Of a stretch of DNA of 64,000 bases, positions 1-7,537 are shown in pieces. A program made the position numbers and the translations under genes. How positions within the stretch are numbered: the first letter of the stretch is position 1; each line of letters opens with the position of its first letter. The stretch is from Microcaldota archaeon (GTDB lineage: Archaea > Micrarchaeota > Micrarchaeia > Micrarchaeales > CABMGC01): the NCBI GenBank assembly GCA_028866995.1, contig JAGWHD010000001.1, positions 81,030-145,029 of the forward strand, read 5' to 3'. The notes under the pieces were generated by a model that did not search any database, had not been told where the DNA came from, and was given only the letters and a program-made list of their open reading frames with translations.

Positions 1-1027
1 GCAGCGATATGAATGCCTGCATGTCCTGCATGGTCACGACGCCCACCAGCCTCCTTCCGCTAAGCACAGCCGCAACCCTTGCGTCATTGCTCTCCATCGA
101 GTACAGCGCATCGACAAGCTTCGCCTTGGCCTGCATGCCAGGTATCGCCACTGCCATATCCGCAGCTATGGCTCCGGATACCGACGCATTGACTACTGCG
201 TACTCCCCGTCCTTCCTTGTTATTATCGTGTGCTCCTTCCTTCCCTTCATTATCCTGTAGAGCCTGTCGGCGCCGGTCTCAGGCCTGACGTACACGAAGT
301 GCCTGCTCATCGCGTCCCTCAGCAGAAGGTGCGATGTGCTCCTGCGCACTATCATGCTCTCGCGTTCGGCTTCCATGCCGCTGTAGAGGAAGAAGACTAT
401 GATGAGGTTCCAGAAGAATATCAGCTCCTTGTAGTATGCAGGATAGCCTATTCCTGCAGTGTAAAGGAAGGCTATGGTGCCCACTATTATCAGCGCCATG
501 GTGTACTTGCTGACCCTTATCGCGACCATCGTGGAATCGTAGGCGCTCATCTTTCTCTCAAGATAGCTCCTGAGCACCCTTCCGCCGTCCATGGGGAATG
601 CGGGGAGCAGGTTCAGCAGGCCCAGTGCCATGTTAACGACGAAGAGCCTCTGCATCATCTGCGCCAGGGGCCCCGCAGGCATCAGCACCACGAGCACGCC
701 GAATATGCCGCCGAGGAACAGGCTCATTAGAGGGCCTACGACAGCTATGTTGAACTCTACCCTCGGGTTGACTATCTTCGTCGTGTCTATTATCGACGCC
801 CCGCCTATCGGCAGCAGTATTATCCTGCTGACCCCTATCCCGTTCTTTATCGCTGTTATCGAGTGGGTCAGCTCGTGGATGAGCACGCAGATGAAGAGCA
901 GAAGCAGTATCAGGAACAGGCCGTACGCCTGGAGAAGCAGCGGCAGCAGCAGGAAGAGTATGAATGTCCAGTGGAGCTCTATGCGTATCCCGAATATCCT
1001 GCCTATCCCGAACGATCCGGCTGCCAT
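1..1027 (-). CDS. Site-2 protease family (M50) membrane metalloprotease with C-terminal CBS pair, partial
   Basis: Intramembrane zinc protease of the M50 family, expected to cut membrane-bound substrates inside the bilayer. Reading the minus strand from the ATG at 1027, the zinc motif HELTH lies at about residues 51-55 within a hydrophobic segment. The second family motif, FPMDGG, follows at about residue 147, giving the third zinc ligand. After further membrane helices, from about residue 235, comes a soluble region that looks like two CBS domains and runs off the window edge, so the C terminus is missing. CBS tails on archaeal M50 proteases are common and are thought to sense nucleotides. 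The gene diverges from a phosphoesterase across a 57-base intergenic region holding a perfect inverted repeat. The family is certain; the substrate is unknown. Confidence 0.88.
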   Translation of the reverse strand, partial: MAAGSFGIGRIFGIRIELHWTFILFLLLPLLLQAYGLFLILLLLFICVLIHELTHSITAIKNGIGVSRIILLPIGGASIIDTTKIVNPRVEFNIAVVGPLMSLFLGGIFGVLVVLMPAGPLAQMMQRLFVVNMALGLLNLLPAFPMDGGRVLRSYLERKMSAYDSTMVAIRVSKYTMALIIVGTIAFLYTAGIGYPAYYKELIFFWNLIIVFFLYSGMEAERESMIVRRSTSHLLLRDAMSRHFVYVRPETGADRLYRIMKGRKEHTIITRKDGEYAVVNASVSGAIAADMAVAIPGMQAKAKLVDALYSMESNDARVAAVLSGRRLVGVVTMQDMQAFISL

Positions 1028-1034
1028 CCTGACC

Positions 1035-1067
1035 TAGGATTAATCTCAAGCAGCATTATTAATCCTA
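1035..1067. promoter_or_regulatory. Inverted repeat in divergent promoter
   Basis: TAGGATTAAT at 1035-1044 is followed after 13 bases by its exact reverse complement at 1058-1067. The repeat fills most of the gap between the M50 protease and the phosphoesterase. The right arm overlaps the AT-rich box about 25 bases upstream of the phosphoesterase ATG. It could be an operator, or two mirrored promoter elements. Confidence 0.5.
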
Positions 1068-1084
1068 TTTTGGTATTTCCTATC

Positions 1085-1789
1085 ATGAGAGGCATATCCT
1101 TCGTCAAGGGCAAGCCTGCCATGAAGATAGGGAGCACGCTTGTCGTATCGGACCTGCACATAGGCCTCGAGTTCAAGTTCAGCGGCTCAGGGGTGTATTT
1201 CCCGAACGCGAGCAGGAAAATGGCCAATGAGATACTGGAGATATGCAAGGCCAGCAAAGCCAGTGACCTCGTAATACTGGGGGACGTGAAGGAGAGCATA
1301 GGCAATGTCACTAGAGATGAGGAGAACGCGTTGCGGGAGTTCTTCGAGACCCTGAAAGGAGTCAGGATAAGGATAGCGAAGGGCAACCATGACGCATACC
1401 TTGACAGGATATTGAAGAAGCTCGGTTTCGACGTTCCTGTGGAGAAGGAGATATTTCTAGGTAATGCGGCGCTGATGCACGGAAACTTCATGCCTTCTAG
1501 CGAGGCCATGAAGAAGAGGTATTTGGTAATGGGGCACGGGCACATGGCCGCGTATGTGAACGGCGAGCTAGAGAAGGTGTGGTTCATTGCCGGAATAGGG
1601 AAGGGAGCCGGCAGATCCTATTCAGAATGCAACGCAGCTGCCAAGCTAATCATAGTGCCGGCGTTCAACAGCATGATAACTGGCAGCGGGTTCAGCACGG
1701 AGTCGAAGAGGCACATGCCGCTGCTTAGGAACGAGGTTTTCGCTGCTGAAAGGGCAGAGGTCCGCACCCTCAGCGGGCTCAGGTTGTAG
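1085..1789 (+). CDS. Calcineurin-like metallophosphoesterase (COG1407-like)
   Basis: Predicted two-metal phosphoesterase of 234 residues. The metal-binding motifs appear in order: SDLHIG near residue 20, GDVKE near 64, GNHD near 102, HGNF near 137 and GHGH near 155. These are the five signature blocks of the calcineurin-like superfamily, and the SDLHIG form with this length fits the archaeal COG1407 group. The reading frame stays open upstream, but the ATG at 1085 gives the normal N terminus and lies about 25 bases after an AT-rich promoter box; upstream starts would overlap the divergent protease. The substrate is unknown; relatives act on nucleic acids or nucleotides. Confidence 0.85.
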   Translation: MRGISFVKGKPAMKIGSTLVVSDLHIGLEFKFSGSGVYFPNASRKMANEILEICKASKASDLVILGDVKESIGNVTRDEENALREFFETLKGVRIRIAKGNHDAYLDRILKKLGFDVPVEKEIFLGNAALMHGNFMPSSEAMKKRYLVMGHGHMAAYVNGELEKVWFIAGIGKGAGRSYSECNAAAKLIIVPAFNSMITGSGFSTESKRHMPLLRNEVFAAERAEVRTLSGLRL

Positions 1790-1828
1790 TAATAAGAATC
1801 TTGCACGCTACAGCATCATGGTGCTTGC

Positions 1829-2191
1829 ATGAAGACAAGGGTTGGCGACAGGTCGCATTTCCCGATCTCGCAGGGCGTGATGATAGACAACCTGCTTTTC
1901 GTGTCCGGGCAGATACACATGAAGGACGGCAAGCTGCTCGACGGGCCGATAGAGCAGCAGATGCACGTAGTCATGGAGAACGCGAGGGCGGTGCTCAACG
2001 CCGCGAGGTTCAGCGTGCATGATGTCGTGAAGGTGACGATATACGTCACCGACATGTCCCTCTACGACAAGATAAACGAGGCTTACAGGACGTATTTCAT
2101 AGAGCCGTTCCCCGCCAGGGAGTTCGTCTGCGTGAAGGAGCTGCCAGCAGGGGCCAGGCTGGAGATAAGCATGATTGCTGTGCGCCGCTGA
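1829..2191 (+). CDS. RidA family (YjgF/YER057c) reactive-intermediate deaminase
   Basis: Small soluble enzyme of 120 residues. RidA proteins form trimers that hydrolyse reactive enamine/imine intermediates such as 2-aminoacrylate made by PLP enzymes. Visible family features are the early LFVSGQIH segment, the central VVKVTIYVTDM strand, and the C-terminal FPAREFVCVKELP block. The usual active-site arginine (often in an R-x-C/V context) is represented by the arginine of PAREFV and that of the terminal RLEI segment. It follows the phosphoesterase after about 40 bases on the same strand and converges with the geranylgeranyl reductase gene. Confidence 0.88.
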   Translation: MKTRVGDRSHFPISQGVMIDNLLFVSGQIHMKDGKLLDGPIEQQMHVVMENARAVLNAARFSVHDVVKVTIYVTDMSLYDKINEAYRTYFIEPFPAREFVCVKELPAGARLEISMIAVRR

Positions 2192-2202
2192 CTGCGCTTG
2201 AT

Positions 2203-3642
2203 TCAGACAGGATTAGGCTGGAACCTCTGTTTTACCTCGTGGAGCTCGGCGTTGACTATCCTCTTCCATGCGAGGAACTCCTTCTCGGTGCTCGGATACC
2301 TCATGTAGAGCCCGTTGAGCTTCATCATCTTGTCCCTGGTGTAGAGCAGGTTCTTGAACGCGTTGATGTTCGCGATGCCGCTGAGCAGCTTCTGGAACTT
2401 CGATGCGAGGGATATCTCAGGAACGTTTCCGTAGCTTATGGCCACAGCCTCATCCTCTGTAAGGAAGTGGTGCATGCCGTAGTTTATGAGGTCGTTGTTG
2501 AGCGACTGCAGGTAGACCCTGAAGGCTTCCAGTGCAGCTGTCTTGCTCCCGTACACCTCGTTGAACTTGACGTTGTACTTCCAGAGGAACTCCATGCTCG
2601 TGTCCTTGGCGCTTATGGCCTCAGCCGCTACCTTTCCTGCCAGAACCCCTGCCGTCATCGCCGGGCCTATTCCTCCGGCGCTTATCGGGTTGGGCATCGC
2701 CATGCTGTCCCCTGCGCCCATGTATCCCGGATATATGAGCGAATCGAACTGCCTCCTTACCGTCACAGACCAGTATCCCTTCCCGTTCTCGTCGGTGTTG
2801 TCCATCTCCAGGCCCTTCATCATCGGGTTCCATGCTATGTACTGGTCTATGAGCGTGTGCAGCGTGTCCTTCTTGTTGAGCTTCGCGTTCCTGATCTCTA
2901 TCGACTTCTTCTCAACTCCAAGCCCTATGTTTATCCTCGTCCCTGTCTTCGGGAATACCCATCCGTATCCCCCTGGGGCGAGCTCCTGGTTGAGGTGTAT
3001 CAGAGCGTTCTTAGGGTCGTAGTACCTGAGGTCCTCGCCTTCAGGCTTGAACTTCATTATGTACCTTCCCGTCGACTCTATGTCGTCGGTGCTTACCATG
3101 TTCTCTATGTAGTCGTTCTTGGGCAGCTTCCTCCTTATGGTGCTTGCTATCCCCAAACCGTCTATGACTATCTTGGACCTTATCTTGAACTGCTCCCCCT
3201 TCTCGTCCCTCCCGAACACTCCGACTACTACATTGTTCTCTATTATCGGCCCTTCGACCTCTACATGCGGCCTGTACTCTGCACCCTGTTTGACGGCGTA
3301 GTCTACAAGCAGCTTTGCTATCTTTGGCCTGTCGAGGCTGTATCCCTCCCCCTCGAACTGGAACTTCTTCGAAAGGTCGGGGCTGAGCACCAGCACCCCA
3401 TCCACCTTCAGGTCGAGGTGCGGCTCGTTGAGCTTTAATCCTATCTCCTTCTCTATGAAGTCCACGTGGGTCTTGGCAACAGCGTCGCCGCATACCCATC
3501 CCCAGTTCGTCTTCCTCCCGGCCTTCGAATAGTCGTTCCTGTCAAGCATGACTACCTTGGCGCCGCCTCTTGCGGCTCCAGCAGCGGCGAGGGAACCTGC
3601 AAGGCCTGACCCCGCAACGACTATATCGTAGGATTCCTCCAT
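2203..3642 (-). CDS. Geranylgeranyl reductase family flavoprotein (archaeal lipid saturation)
   Basis: FAD-dependent reductase of 479 residues, predicted to saturate the geranylgeranyl chains of archaeal ether lipids at the membrane. The N terminus carries a Rossmann FAD site (VVAGSGLAGSLAA, residues about 9-21) followed by an acidic strand end (LDRN). A WVCGDAV segment near residue 49 resembles the conserved CGDA block of the family. GAGDSMAMPNPISAGGI near 310 is the second FAD-contacting motif (GD...P). The length is slightly above the usual 390-450. It starts 4 bases after the rpoK stop and is probably co-transcribed with it. The exact substrate (digeranylgeranylglyceryl phospholipid or another polyprenyl compound) is inferred. 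Confidence 0.85.
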   Translation of the reverse strand: MEESYDIVVAGSGLAGSLAAAGAARGGAKVVMLDRNDYSKAGRKTNWGWVCGDAVAKTHVDFIEKEIGLKLNEPHLDLKVDGVLVLSPDLSKKFQFEGEGYSLDRPKIAKLLVDYAVKQGAEYRPHVEVEGPIIENNVVVGVFGRDEKGEQFKIRSKIVIDGLGIASTIRRKLPKNDYIENMVSTDDIESTGRYIMKFKPEGEDLRYYDPKNALIHLNQELAPGGYGWVFPKTGTRINIGLGVEKKSIEIRNAKLNKKDTLHTLIDQYIAWNPMMKGLEMDNTDENGKGYWSVTVRRQFDSLIYPGYMGAGDSMAMPNPISAGGIGPAMTAGVLAGKVAAEAISAKDTSMEFLWKYNVKFNEVYGSKTAALEAFRVYLQSLNNDLINYGMHHFLTEDEAVAISYGNVPEISLASKFQKLLSGIANINAFKNLLYTRDKMMKLNGLYMRYPSTEKEFLAWKRIVNAELHEVKQRFQPNPV

Positions 3643-3646
3643 GCGC

Positions 3647-3826
3647 TTACCTTCTTTGGCTTCGCACTACCGCTATAGGTATGACATCCTCCTCGAACTC
3701 CTTCTCGGCCAGCTCCAGAGGGTCTGATATATCCTTCGGCACGTCTATGAGAGGCGGTGCGCCGTACGCAAGCTGCAGTGCCCTTGCGCCTATGATTGTC
3801 GCCTTCTCGAATTTCGTGTACTTCAT
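3647..3826 (-). CDS. rpoK: DNA-directed RNA polymerase subunit K (Rpo6/RpoK)
   Basis: Archaeal RNA polymerase subunit orthologous to eukaryotic Rpb6, which helps assembly of the core enzyme. The 59-residue product begins MKYTKFEKATIIGARALQL, the conserved core helix (T-x-x-E-K-A-x-x-I-G-A-R-A-L-Q), and ends in IPIAVVRSQRR, the family's C-terminal strand. A longer frame begins at 3865, but a TATA-like box (CTATTTAACC on the minus strand, 3850-3859) lies inside that extension about 27 bases before the ATG at 3826. The shorter start with a nearly leaderless transcript is therefore preferred. The geranylgeranyl reductase follows immediately. Confidence 0.85.
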   Translation of the reverse strand: MKYTKFEKATIIGARALQLAYGAPPLIDVPKDISDPLELAEKEFEEDVIPIAVVRSQRR

Positions 3827-3849
3827 TTTCCAACCTGTATGATAAGCAT

Positions 3850-3859
3850 GGTTAAATAG
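3850..3859 (-). promoter_or_regulatory. TATA box for rpoK
   Basis: CTATTTAACC on the minus strand, centred about 28 bases before the chosen rpoK ATG, the spacing expected for archaeal TBP-directed leaderless transcription. It decides the rpoK start. Confidence 0.55.
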
Positions 3860-3923
3860 TCTCAACGAATAATTGCATATAAAGTCTTTTATACTTAACT
3901 ATGACCCCATCAGAAGGACCGGT

Positions 3924-4787
3924 TCAGGAACTTGGCGAAGAATAGCCCGACTGCCAATTGGCGTTCCATACGATGCGTGTTGCTGTTCCTTGATTATTGT
4001 TCCCTGAGTAGTCATTTGCATTGCCGTTGAGAGGCCACCAGCCCAAAAGGCTCTGGAAGTTTACCGGCTCTCCCCCTATGCCTTCATCGTACAGAGACAG
4101 TATGTCCGAGGCGGACAATGAGGTGTTGTACACTTGGATATTGGATATCAACCCGTTCCAACTACCCACGCCTCCAACATATCCCCCTATTGATACATTG
4201 GCCCCATTCGTTGATATCTGCCCGCTCAGACCGGTTATGATTTTGTCTACATGGCCATTGAGATAGGATACTGTCTGTCCCGAGGAGCTGTCGTATGTCA
4301 CTGCGACGAAATACCATGAGTTTGTGTTCACAGTCCCGTTGAACGGCGTGTCCGTTATCTTTCCATTGAGGTACCATCCTGGATGATTGGAGGATGAATA
4401 AAGATAGAATTGGTAGGGCCCATTAGAACCCTTGACTATTATGAATGGAAAACCTATGTAAGAGTACGTATTAATCCAAGCTGCCAATGTTAGTTTCGAG
4501 TAGCCATTCATGCCAGCGCTACCAAATATGTCTATGTAGCTATTTTGCCCGTTGAACTGCCCGACGTACTTTGGAATCAGGTTGCTGCACTGCCCTGCGA
4601 GCGATGTCTGCGCAGCTGTCCTGACGATTTCGCATGATCCGGGAATCGCAGTGGGTTGGAGGTTTCCGGTGTTGAATATCCCCAAAGAATAGAGCGATAC
4701 CATGACGATCGCAATGGCGAGGATCGCCCATCCATATGTCATCAGGTACTCCATTGCGGACTGCAGTCTGGGCATCATGCATCCCAT
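3924..4787 (-). CDS. Class III signal-peptide pilin-like protein with LamG domain
   Basis: Predicted surface protein of 287 residues. The N terminus (PRLQSAMEYLMTYGWAIL) is an archaeal class III prepilin signal: a basic residue, cleavage before the Q-x-A-x-E-Y motif, then a hydrophobic assembly helix. Residues about 75-265 form a concanavalin-like LamG fold ending in LGWWPLNGNANDYSG, the same closing motif found in the giant proteins at 41-51 kb. The start could also be the internal ATGs of the MGCMMP leader. It begins 1 base after the permease stop, as the last gene of a tight four-gene run (7472 down to 3924). LamG domains commonly bind glycans or proteins, so an adhesive minor pilin is inferred. 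Confidence 0.75.
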   Translation of the reverse strand: MGCMMPRLQSAMEYLMTYGWAILAIAIVMVSLYSLGIFNTGNLQPTAIPGSCEIVRTAAQTSLAGQCSNLIPKYVGQFNGQNSYIDIFGSAGMNGYSKLTLAAWINTYSYIGFPFIIVKGSNGPYQFYLYSSSNHPGWYLNGKITDTPFNGTVNTNSWYFVAVTYDSSSGQTVSYLNGHVDKIITGLSGQISTNGANVSIGGYVGGVGSWNGLISNIQVYNTSLSASDILSLYDEGIGGEPVNFQSLLGWWPLNGNANDYSGNNNQGTATRIVWNANWQSGYSSPSS

Positions 4788-4788
4788 G

Positions 4789-6123
4789 TTACTTGAAGAG
4801 CTTTACCCTTATTACCTTCTTCTCCTCGACCTCCCTTGCAAGGTAGTAGATGGTGAGCAACGCCAATACGGCTATCACGCCAACTACCAACGCCTCCTTC
4901 GGCAGGCCGGTGAAGAACGCGATCAGCAGGATCATCCCTACTGCAGGCAGGTAGGGATAGAGTGGCATCCTGAACGGAGCTTTCTTTCCAAGCCTCCTGA
5001 AGTGTATGACGTCGAAGTTTATTATCAGGTAGTCGAACATCAGCCCGAAGTTAGCTATCGACGCTATGACGTAGATGTTCCCGGAGAAGAGCATGGCGAT
5101 GCCTATCAGCGCGGAGACGATTATGCCGTTCTGGGCGGCGTCCTTCTTCCTGTCGTATTTCATGAAGAACCTGGGCAGCAATCTGTCTGCGCTCATCTGG
5201 TAGAGCGATCTTGACGAGCTCAGGAGCATCGCGATTGCAGCCGATGCTGTGGCTATGAGGGCTCCGAAATCGACGGCGTAATGCAGCCATGCAGGTGCGC
5301 CGCTGCTCTTCAACGCGTACGAGAGCGGATCCGCAGAGACCTTGTAGCTTGCTGGAGGGAGCAGTATCAGCAGCGCCATTACCACCAGTATGTATATGAC
5401 TATGCTTATCAGGACAGCGGAGAGTATGGACCTGACGTAGCCTTTCGCTCCCCCCTTTATCCTGTCAGTGAGGCTCGCTATGGACTGGTAGCCGGAATAA
5501 GCGAAGAATACGACAACGCTAGCCGCGAAGATGCTGCCTGCACCTATGCCTGAGCTCAGCCCTGTATTGATGTGCATGAAGTGCGTCTTCGAGAAGGCGA
5601 TGAACAGTGCGAACGCGACGAAAAGCAGGAGTATTCCTATCTTAATGGTCACCAGGACAAGATCCGTCATCGCGGCCTTCTTTACGCCCAGCAGGTTCAC
5701 TATCGAGAGCACTATTATCAGGGCTATGGCAAAGGGTATCGCATAGGTAGCCACCTGCACGCCGATGAGGTTCGACAGGTAGGAGCCGAAGCCCAGCGCT
5801 ATCGCGGATATGGAGGTCGCAAGCGCCATGTACCTCAGCATGCCGGTTATGAATCCGAGCTCGCTGCCGAACGCCTTGTACGTGTACGAATACGATGCGC
5901 CCCTGACATATGGCATCATGGATCCCAATTCCCCAAGCTCAAGAGCTATTATTATCGCAAGGATCCCCACTATTATGAACGCGACGAGGGCGTAGGCGCC
6001 AGCAAGTGCCACCGCTGTGCCGCTGAGGACATATATCCCTGCGCCTATTATCGCGCCTAGTCCGACTGCAGTTGCTGCGGGAATCCCTATCTTGTTCCTG
6101 TCCTCGTCTTTCATCGCGACCAT
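4789..6123 (-). CDS. APC superfamily amino acid permease
   Basis: Polytopic membrane transporter of 444 residues with about 12 hydrophobic segments. The first helix carries the family signature GLGAIIGAGIYVLSG (G-x-I-I-G-x-G-I), which forms the amino-acid carboxylate site of APC transporters. The second helix region and the charged loop MPYVRGASYSYTYKAFG also match the family. The start may be the ATG three codons downstream (MKDEDRN). It sits between a GT2 glycosyltransferase and a LamG pilin with 1-base gaps, so co-transcription is likely although the functions differ. The substrate cannot be read from sequence; cationic or neutral amino acids are typical. Confidence 0.85.
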   Translation of the reverse strand: MVAMKDEDRNKIGIPAATAVGLGAIIGAGIYVLSGTAVALAGAYALVAFIIVGILAIIIALELGELGSMMPYVRGASYSYTYKAFGSELGFITGMLRYMALATSISAIALGFGSYLSNLIGVQVATYAIPFAIALIIVLSIVNLLGVKKAAMTDLVLVTIKIGILLLFVAFALFIAFSKTHFMHINTGLSSGIGAGSIFAASVVVFFAYSGYQSIASLTDRIKGGAKGYVRSILSAVLISIVIYILVVMALLILLPPASYKVSADPLSYALKSSGAPAWLHYAVDFGALIATASAAIAMLLSSSRSLYQMSADRLLPRFFMKYDRKKDAAQNGIIVSALIGIAMLFSGNIYVIASIANFGLMFDYLIINFDVIHFRRLGKKAPFRMPLYPYLPAVGMILLIAFFTGLPKEALVVGVIAVLALLTIYYLAREVEEKKVIRVKLFK

Positions 6124-6124
6124 C

Positions 6125-6832
6125 TTACCTTATCTGCTTGTACTCTGTGTGCGGCCTGCCGAAGAGGTGGTACCTGAATATGTTGAGCGTGTGGTAGACA
6201 AAATAACCGAACATGCCCCACGCAGCTATCCTCCTTATGCTCGTGTTGACAACAGCATCATCCGAATACGCAATCTTCCCCAACCTCTTCAATCTGCTCG
6301 ACAGGTCCCAGTCCTCATAAGTCATCAGCCTCTCGTCAAACCCGCGCGCCTTCTCGAATGCTGACCTTCTCACGGCGAAGTTGGACCCGACTATCGATGG
6401 CCTGCCCAACGCTATGCTCGCCTTGACGAACAGTATGGATACGAACTTGTACCCTGCCACTATGTTGCCCTTGGTCTTCTCCAGAGGCAGTATTGGCCCC
6501 GTAGCTGCAACGACCTTCCTGTTCTTGAAGATCTTGTCGTACGTTACAAGGAGGTCCCTTGATGGCTTGGTGTCTGCGTCCAGGAAAAGGAGAATGTCGC
6601 CCTTCGCGGCCCTGGCCCCAGCGTTCCTCGCCGGGCTGATGCCCTTCCTTTTGTCGATTATCAGCCTGCCGTACCTCCTTGCTATAGCCTGCGTACCGTC
6701 CGTGCTCCCTCCGTCAACGACGATTATCTCGAAGTCCTTGAATGACTGCCTCTTCAGGTTCTCGAGGCTGTGCCTTATGTACTTCTGCTCGTTTATAGCA
6801 GGTATTATCACGCTTATCCTTTCCTTGCCCAT
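6125..6832 (-). CDS. Family 2 glycosyltransferase
   Basis: Cytoplasmic or membrane-associated GT-A fold transferase of 235 residues. The N terminus ISVIIPAINE is the nucleotide-sugar binding strand. VVDGGSTDGT near residue 38 and the metal-binding FLDADTKPS near 88 are the family's acidic motifs. A C-terminal YEDWDLSSRLKRLG segment matches the catalytic E-D-x-D-L-x-x-R block. A hydrophobic stretch near residue 125 could touch the membrane. It lies 4 bases after a CDP-alcohol phosphotransferase gene, which suggests a role in glycolipid or lipid-linked glycan synthesis. Donor and acceptor are unknown. Confidence 0.87.
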   Translation of the reverse strand: MGKERISVIIPAINEQKYIRHSLENLKRQSFKDFEIIVVDGGSTDGTQAIARRYGRLIIDKRKGISPARNAGARAAKGDILLFLDADTKPSRDLLVTYDKIFKNRKVVAATGPILPLEKTKGNIVAGYKFVSILFVKASIALGRPSIVGSNFAVRRSAFEKARGFDERLMTYEDWDLSSRLKRLGKIAYSDDAVVNTSIRRIAAWGMFGYFVYHTLNIFRYHLFGRPHTEYKQIR

Positions 6833-6836
6833 CTAT

Positions 6837-7472
6837 TCACATGCTCTCGTAAAGCTCAGCAGCTCCTCGCGCCATTATGTAGACCACGAGGAACGCGGTG
6901 AGTATGTATCCTGCCATTAGCGGGTATCCAGAGATGTATACGAGAGCCAGGTATGAGAAGGTCAGGAACTTCAGCACGTTTATGCCCCCTCTGCCAAGGT
7001 TCGACGAATAGACGGCTTTTGCGAATCCGGTCTTCATCTTTGACGATGTGCCCTTCGATCCCATTACAGCGTCAACGAACGAGTGCCTTATTATCACAAG
7101 CGCCATCACGAAAAGGGGCACGATGTTCAGGTAGGTGAAGACCATCCAGAAGATGTATTCGACAGCACGGTCGCCGCCGACGTCCATCCGAGCGCCGTGC
7201 TTTGCGCTCTTTGCTATCCTGTGCTTTATGGCGCTTGCCTGCCTGGACAGCCTCCTGTTGCCCAGCAGCGCCCTGATGTATGACGTCAGGCTGAACCTGC
7301 CCCTGCTCTCCTCGGAGACCGCGAGGAACCCATCGAACGCGTCTAATGATATGACTACCGCTATGAGTATTATGACTGCGAGGGCGCTGAACTTCGCCAG
7401 TATCATGTACGCTATCGCAACAGCAAGAAGCACCCTCACTACGGTTGCTATGTCAGCCGCTCTCATGCGCAT
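6837..7472 (-). CDS. CDP-alcohol phosphatidyltransferase-like membrane protein with split active-site motif
   Basis: Membrane protein of 211 residues, predicted to transfer a lipid phosphate from a CDP-linked donor to an alcohol. The family motif D-x2-D-G-x2-A-R-x8-G-x3-D-x3-D is present but interrupted. DAFDG lies at residues 44-48, while the second half, GARMDVGGD, lies at 93-101, putting about 32 extra, mostly basic residues between the halves. The A-R pair after the first G is not obvious. The second half is otherwise intact (G93, D97, D101). Hydrophobic helices precede and follow. The neighbouring GT2 gene supports glycolipid work. It could be an inactive or altered member, or a genuine subfamily with an insertion. 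Confidence 0.62.
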   Translation of the reverse strand: MRMRAADIATVVRVLLAVAIAYMILAKFSALAVIILIAVVISLDAFDGFLAVSEESRGRFSLTSYIRALLGNRRLSRQASAIKHRIAKSAKHGARMDVGGDRAVEYIFWMVFTYLNIVPLFVMALVIIRHSFVDAVMGSKGTSSKMKTGFAKAVYSSNLGRGGINVLKFLTFSYLALVYISGYPLMAGYILTAFLVVYIMARGAAELYESM

Positions 7473-7495
7473 CGATTACTTATGGAACAAAAAAC

Positions 7496-7504
7496 ATTTA
7501 ATAG
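7496..7504 (+). promoter_or_regulatory. TATA-like box upstream of ileS
   Basis: ATTTAATAG centred about 38 bases before the ileS ATG, preceded by an A-rich run. This fits a short leader of roughly ten bases. Confidence 0.4.
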
Positions 7505-7537
7505 TGTTCAAAGATAGTAATCTGCTTCCTGATATTC

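Noticed and set aside
863..1084. An upstream extension of the phosphoesterase frame starting at 863
   Set aside because: It would overlap the start of the M50 protease on the other strand and adds Gln/Glu-rich sequence absent from the family; the ATG at 1085 has a promoter box at the right distance.
2239..3438. A 399-codon open frame on the plus strand opposite the geranylgeranyl reductase
   Set aside because: It mirrors the reductase codons, has no recognisable motif and a Tyr/Val/Leu-rich composition typical of antisense frames; the reductase motifs on the other strand are unambiguous.
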